The notes under the pieces were generated by a model. That model worked only from the letters and a program-made list of their open reading frames with translations, searched no databases and was not told where the DNA came from. The position numbers and the translations under genes were made by a program. From Euryarchaeota archaeon UBA463 (lineage in GTDB: Archaea; Thermoplasmatota; Poseidoniia; Poseidoniales; Thalassarchaeaceae): 8,006 nt of DNA. Shown here in pieces: positions 5,518 to 8,006 of this stretch; within the stretch, counting starts at the first letter, position 1, and every line of letters begins with the position of its first letter. The DNA is taken from NCBI GenBank assembly GCA_002501805.1, contig DAOI01000001.1, forward strand, positions 1 to 8,006. Reading direction: 5' to 3'.

Positions 5518-6300
5518 ATGGCCCCACTGAGTAAGTCGTTGGATAGAATAGAGGCCATTTTTCTAGATTTAGACGGTACTATCTACCTTGGAGGAGAGCC
5601 TATCGAGGGTGCTCTGGACTTCCTGGAACGTCTCGATCAGAGAGGGATAAGGAGGTTCTTCCTGTCTAATAATTCCAGCAAGTCTGTGTCTCAGTATCTC
5701 GAAAAGCTGACCTCAATGGGAATTCCGGCAAATGAGCAAGACATTCTTCTATCGACTCATGATCTTCTGTCGTGGCTCAAGAAAGAAGGGGTTACTGAGA
5801 CCTATCTAGTTGGTACAGAAGGCATGAGAGAGATGTTGGAAGAGGACGGTATCAGAACTAGTTCTCAAAGTCCTCAGTATGTCGTGCTCGGATATGATAC
5901 TGAGATTAACTACGAGAAACTGTCCACTGCTTCGATTCATCTTCACAGTGGGGTGCCCATGGTAGCTAGTCATCCAGACATAGTATGTCCTTCCCCTGAT
6001 GGGGGTCTGCCTGATACCGGCGCTTACATCGACCTCTTCGAGGCTACGACCGGGGTCAGACCAATACACATTTGCGGTAAGCCCAATCCGGGCATGATTC
6101 TCCATAAGATCGAGGAATTGGGGCTACTACCGGATAACTGCGCCATGGTGGGCGATCGACTGTACACCGATATCGAGATGGCTGAGAGGTCGGGGGTCCA
6201 TGGTATTCTAGTTCTCTCTGGCGAGGCGACAATGTCCGATGCCTCCGTAGCAAGCCAAAAGCCCAGTCTAATAGTTGACTCTGTGGCCTCCCTACTTTGA
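5518..6300 (+). CDS. HAD-IIA family hydrolase (NagD/phosphoglycolate-phosphatase-like)
   Basis: A 260-residue cytoplasmic phosphatase of the haloacid dehalogenase superfamily, subclass IIA, whose members act on small phosphates such as nucleotides, phosphoglycolate, pyridoxal phosphate or p-nitrophenyl phosphate. All four HAD motifs are seen: motif I FLDLDGTIY (15-23) with nucleophile Asp17 and acid/base Asp19; motif II FLSNNSS (48-54); motif III Lys188 in ICGKPNP (185-191); motif IV MVGDRLYTDI (210-219) with Asp213 and Asp218. The C2-type cap lies between motifs II and III (about 80-180), including VVLGYDTEINYEKL (122-135) and the PDTGAYIDLFEATTG stretch (165-179). A strong ribosome site sets the start. 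It follows the geranylgeranyl-reductase gene by nine bases, so it is probably co-transcribed; whether its substrate is an isoprenoid or glycerol phosphate is speculation. Nothing is missing from the active site. Confidence 0.93.
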   Translation: MAPLSKSLDRIEAIFLDLDGTIYLGGEPIEGALDFLERLDQRGIRRFFLSNNSSKSVSQYLEKLTSMGIPANEQDILLSTHDLLSWLKKEGVTETYLVGTEGMREMLEEDGIRTSSQSPQYVVLGYDTEINYEKLSTASIHLHSGVPMVASHPDIVCPSPDGGLPDTGAYIDLFEATTGVRPIHICGKPNPGMILHKIEELGLLPDNCAMVGDRLYTDIEMAERSGVHGILVLSGEATMSDASVASQKPSLIVDSVASLL

Positions 6301-6304
6301 GGTG

Positions 6305-6310
6305 TTTTTT
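6305..6310 (+). terminator. T6 tract after the reductase-phosphatase unit (likely archaeal terminator)
   Basis: Six consecutive T bases begin five bases after the phosphatase TGA, with no hairpin before them. Archaeal transcription commonly ends at U-tracts without a stem-loop. The next gene has its own promoter about 30 bases further on, which fits an end of transcription here. Confidence 0.5.
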
Positions 6311-6335
6311 ACTGCACTGGGTGTAGGAGTGGAAA

Positions 6336-6350
6336 CTATACTATACAAAT
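6336..6350 (+). promoter_or_regulatory. TATA box of the MMPL transporter gene (leaderless promoter)
   Basis: The A/T-rich run CTATACTATACAAAT holds two overlapping TATA cores, centred about 24-28 bases before the ATG at 6367. No Shine-Dalgarno sequence precedes either ATG (6367 or 6373), so a leaderless transcript beginning at 6367 is the simplest reading. The 66-base gap holding this site and the upstream T6 tract is the longest non-coding stretch in the window. Confidence 0.55.
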
Positions 6351-6366
6351 AGAAATATTTCACGGG

Positions 6367-8006
6367 ATGCACATGGAAGGGGCGACCGAGCCTGAGGCAT
6401 TACAGCACCGGGCATACTACAAAATGGGCCTATTTGTCTATGATAATGCCAAAGTAGTACTCATCATGACCCTGATTCTATGTGGTTCGCTAGCATCTCT
6501 GATGACTTTGGAGCCCAGATATGCTGAAGGCTACGGCGAGGGAGATCTGGAGTCCGTACACGGCTGGGATGCTGCGAGAATTGGGTTCACATCAGAGAAT
6601 GAAAGCGATAGTTTCTCTTTCCATGTACTGTTTCATCATCCTGGCGCTAGTCATGAGGATGAGGCGATACAGAGTGCGATGATAGAGACTGTCTCTCCGA
6701 TGGCCGAGAGTGAGCATGTTTCGATTGAATATCCCTGGTTCACCAACGAAGTCAACAGAACCGAGCTGATTAGCTCGGTAAATCCTGAATGGACGAGAAT
6801 TAAAATCGAAGTGAATTTGGATAGAGACGGTTCGAAAGCCCTTCTGAAGAAGCACTTCGATGATATTGTCCTACCTAATGACGCTCCTGAAGGAATGGAA
6901 AAGTGGGTTACCGACAACCTAGCTATTGATGTGACGTTCGATCTGACTTTGAAGGATGAGCTGATTCAGGCGGAGCTACTAGCGGCCCCGCTGACACTGA
7001 TCATCCTGCTTTTGGTGTTCGGAAGCTTGGTTGCGGCCGGCCTTCCAGTTCTTTCTGGAGTATACACTGTCCTTGCGGCTGTGGGGATAGTAACCGGTCT
7101 TAGCTACGTTTTCGATGATATCACGGTCTATGCAAACAATATCGTCTCTCTTCTAGGAATCGGGCTGAGCGTTGATTACTCTCTCTTCATAGTGAACAGA
7201 TTCAGAGAGGAGCTTGGGAGGGGAAGAGATCATAGAACTGCTATAGCAATGACTAGTGCAACGGCTGGTAGAGCTATTTTCTTCTCCGGAATGACTGTCA
7301 TCGTAGGACTGATGGGGATGCTATTCTTCGAGAATACAGGTCTTCCTTCCTTGGGATGGGGAGGGATTTGCGCTACGGCAGTGGCTCTGACCTCTTCCAT
7401 CGTTCTGCTTCCAGCTATCCTGTCCTTACTTGGAGATAGGGTCAATTCATTCAAAGTACCATTTTCTTACGGGGTGGATGCTGGAGATGAGGGTTTCTGG
7501 TCGAATATCGCTAGTGGCGTGATGAAGAGGCCCTTCACTGTCTTGGTTCCTGCAGTTATCGTATTGATGTTGGCCGGATCCCCGTTCTTACAGGCGGAGT
7601 ACGGCATTACCACTTACAAGGCACTCAGTCCGGATGATGAGTCTAGACAGGGGATGGAGCTTACTGATGACAACTGGCCCGAGTACATTTCCAACACAGC
7701 TCTAGCGGTGTTTGAAATAGAGGATGGAGTAGATCCTCTTCACGAGGACAATATTAGGTCACTGTATCGTTTCTCACAAGAGGTTCTGAGTATCGACGGA
7801 ACGACCTACGTACGTAGTCATGGACACTTCGATGTCAACATGAGTGAGGATGAGGTGGTCGATTTCTGGGATTCATCCGACGATGGTGATTTACCTCCTA
7901 TGGAGGCAATGCTAATTTCAGCGCAGAGAGAATACCTCAATGAGAGTTTCATCGGAAATGGAGTCGTTCTACTAGTAGTTGGAATAGAGGGGGATGAGTC
8001 TAGTGT
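6367..8006 (+). CDS. MMPL/RND-superfamily transporter (3' end outside the window)
   Basis: The first 546 codons of a proton-driven exporter of the MMPL branch of the RND superfamily, which moves lipids, polyketides or other hydrophobic compounds across or out of the membrane; members usually have 700-1000 residues and 11-12 helices. Seen: TM1 (29-48); a large extracytoplasmic domain (49-204); TM2 (205-230), TM3 (232-250), TM4 (256-279) with GIGLSVDYSLFIVNRFREEL (265-284), the MMPL signature whose Asp270-Tyr271 pair matches the proton-relay pair of mycobacterial MmpL3; ATAGRAIFFSGMTVIVGL (298-315) in TM5; TM6 (about 330-357); a cytoplasmic loop; TM7 (389-408); and the start of the second extracytoplasmic domain (409 onward, acidic). 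The ATG at 6367 is used because of TATA spacing; 6373, two codons on, is the alternative. It has its own promoter, so it is not clearly part of the reductase unit. The second half, with the partner residues of the relay, is outside the window. Confidence 0.92.
   Translation, partial: MHMEGATEPEALQHRAYYKMGLFVYDNAKVVLIMTLILCGSLASLMTLEPRYAEGYGEGDLESVHGWDAARIGFTSENESDSFSFHVLFHHPGASHEDEAIQSAMIETVSPMAESEHVSIEYPWFTNEVNRTELISSVNPEWTRIKIEVNLDRDGSKALLKKHFDDIVLPNDAPEGMEKWVTDNLAIDVTFDLTLKDELIQAELLAAPLTLIILLLVFGSLVAAGLPVLSGVYTVLAAVGIVTGLSYVFDDITVYANNIVSLLGIGLSVDYSLFIVNRFREELGRGRDHRTAIAMTSATAGRAIFFSGMTVIVGLMGMLFFENTGLPSLGWGGICATAVALTSSIVLLPAILSLLGDRVNSFKVPFSYGVDAGDEGFWSNIASGVMKRPFTVLVPAVIVLMLAGSPFLQAEYGITTYKALSPDDESRQGMELTDDNWPEYISNTALAVFEIEDGVDPLHEDNIRSLYRFSQEVLSIDGTTYVRSHGHFDVNMSEDEVVDFWDSSDDGDLPPMEAMLISAQREYLNESFIGNGVVLLVVGIEGDESS

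Noticed and set aside
7806..7817. Perfect 12-base palindrome CTACGTACGTAG
   Set aside because: It lies inside the MMPL coding frame (TYVRS), does not extend further, and one or two such palindromes are expected by chance in a window this long.
1..8006. Mobile element, CRISPR array, defence island or RNA gene
   Set aside because: No direct-repeat array, terminal inverted repeats, transposase or integrase motifs, or tRNA-like folds were seen; nearly all bases are accounted for by nine metabolic, transport and RNA-modification genes.

Overview
The window looks like a compact archaeal chromosome segment with roughly even base composition. It carries nine protein genes with very short gaps, short overlaps and no RNA genes. 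The archaeal reading rests on three things: two genes that seem to have TATA-box, leaderless promoters; a T-tract that could act as an archaeal terminator; and a long geranylgeranyl-reductase-type flavoprotein beside a polyprenol/dolichol-kinase-type membrane protein. The mixture of archaeal lipid genes with bacterial-type exporters would suit a marine Thermoplasmatota lineage such as Marine Group II (Poseidoniales), but that placement is an inference from gene content, not a measured phylogeny.

Layout. (1) Positions 1-1601, minus strand: a two-gene unit, a PLP-dependent cystathionine gamma-synthase/lyase-type enzyme followed nine bases later by a LysE/RhtB-type amino-acid exporter that runs off the left edge. 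(2) 1645-2322, plus strand: a membrane kinase of the dolichol/phytol kinase superfamily, divergent from the PLP gene, with a well-placed TATA box in the 43-base gap. (3) 2301-4045, minus strand: a three-gene unit read in the order CutA, YczE/YitT-type membrane protein, SpoU/TrmH RNA 2'-O-methyltransferase. The last two are linked by an ATGA overlap, and the methyltransferase runs 22 bases into the tail of the kinase gene. (4) 4093-6300, plus strand: a geranylgeranyl-reductase-family oxidoreductase followed nine bases later by a HAD-IIA phosphatase with a strong ribosome binding site, closed by a T6 tract. (5) 6367-8006, plus strand: the first 546 codons of an MMPL/RND-type exporter with its own TATA box, running off the right edge.

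Functional themes. The PLP enzyme and LysE exporter suggest sulfur amino-acid or homoserine metabolism with export of a product. The kinase, the reductase and perhaps the MMPL protein point to handling of isoprenoid chains or membrane lipids. CutA, the YczE protein and the RNA methyltransferase are co-transcribed by position but have no obvious shared pathway. I do not see CRISPR arrays, insertion sequences, integrases, tRNA or rRNA genes, or a clear defence system. The window reads as ordinary core genome with a few features worth checking rather than as a new system.
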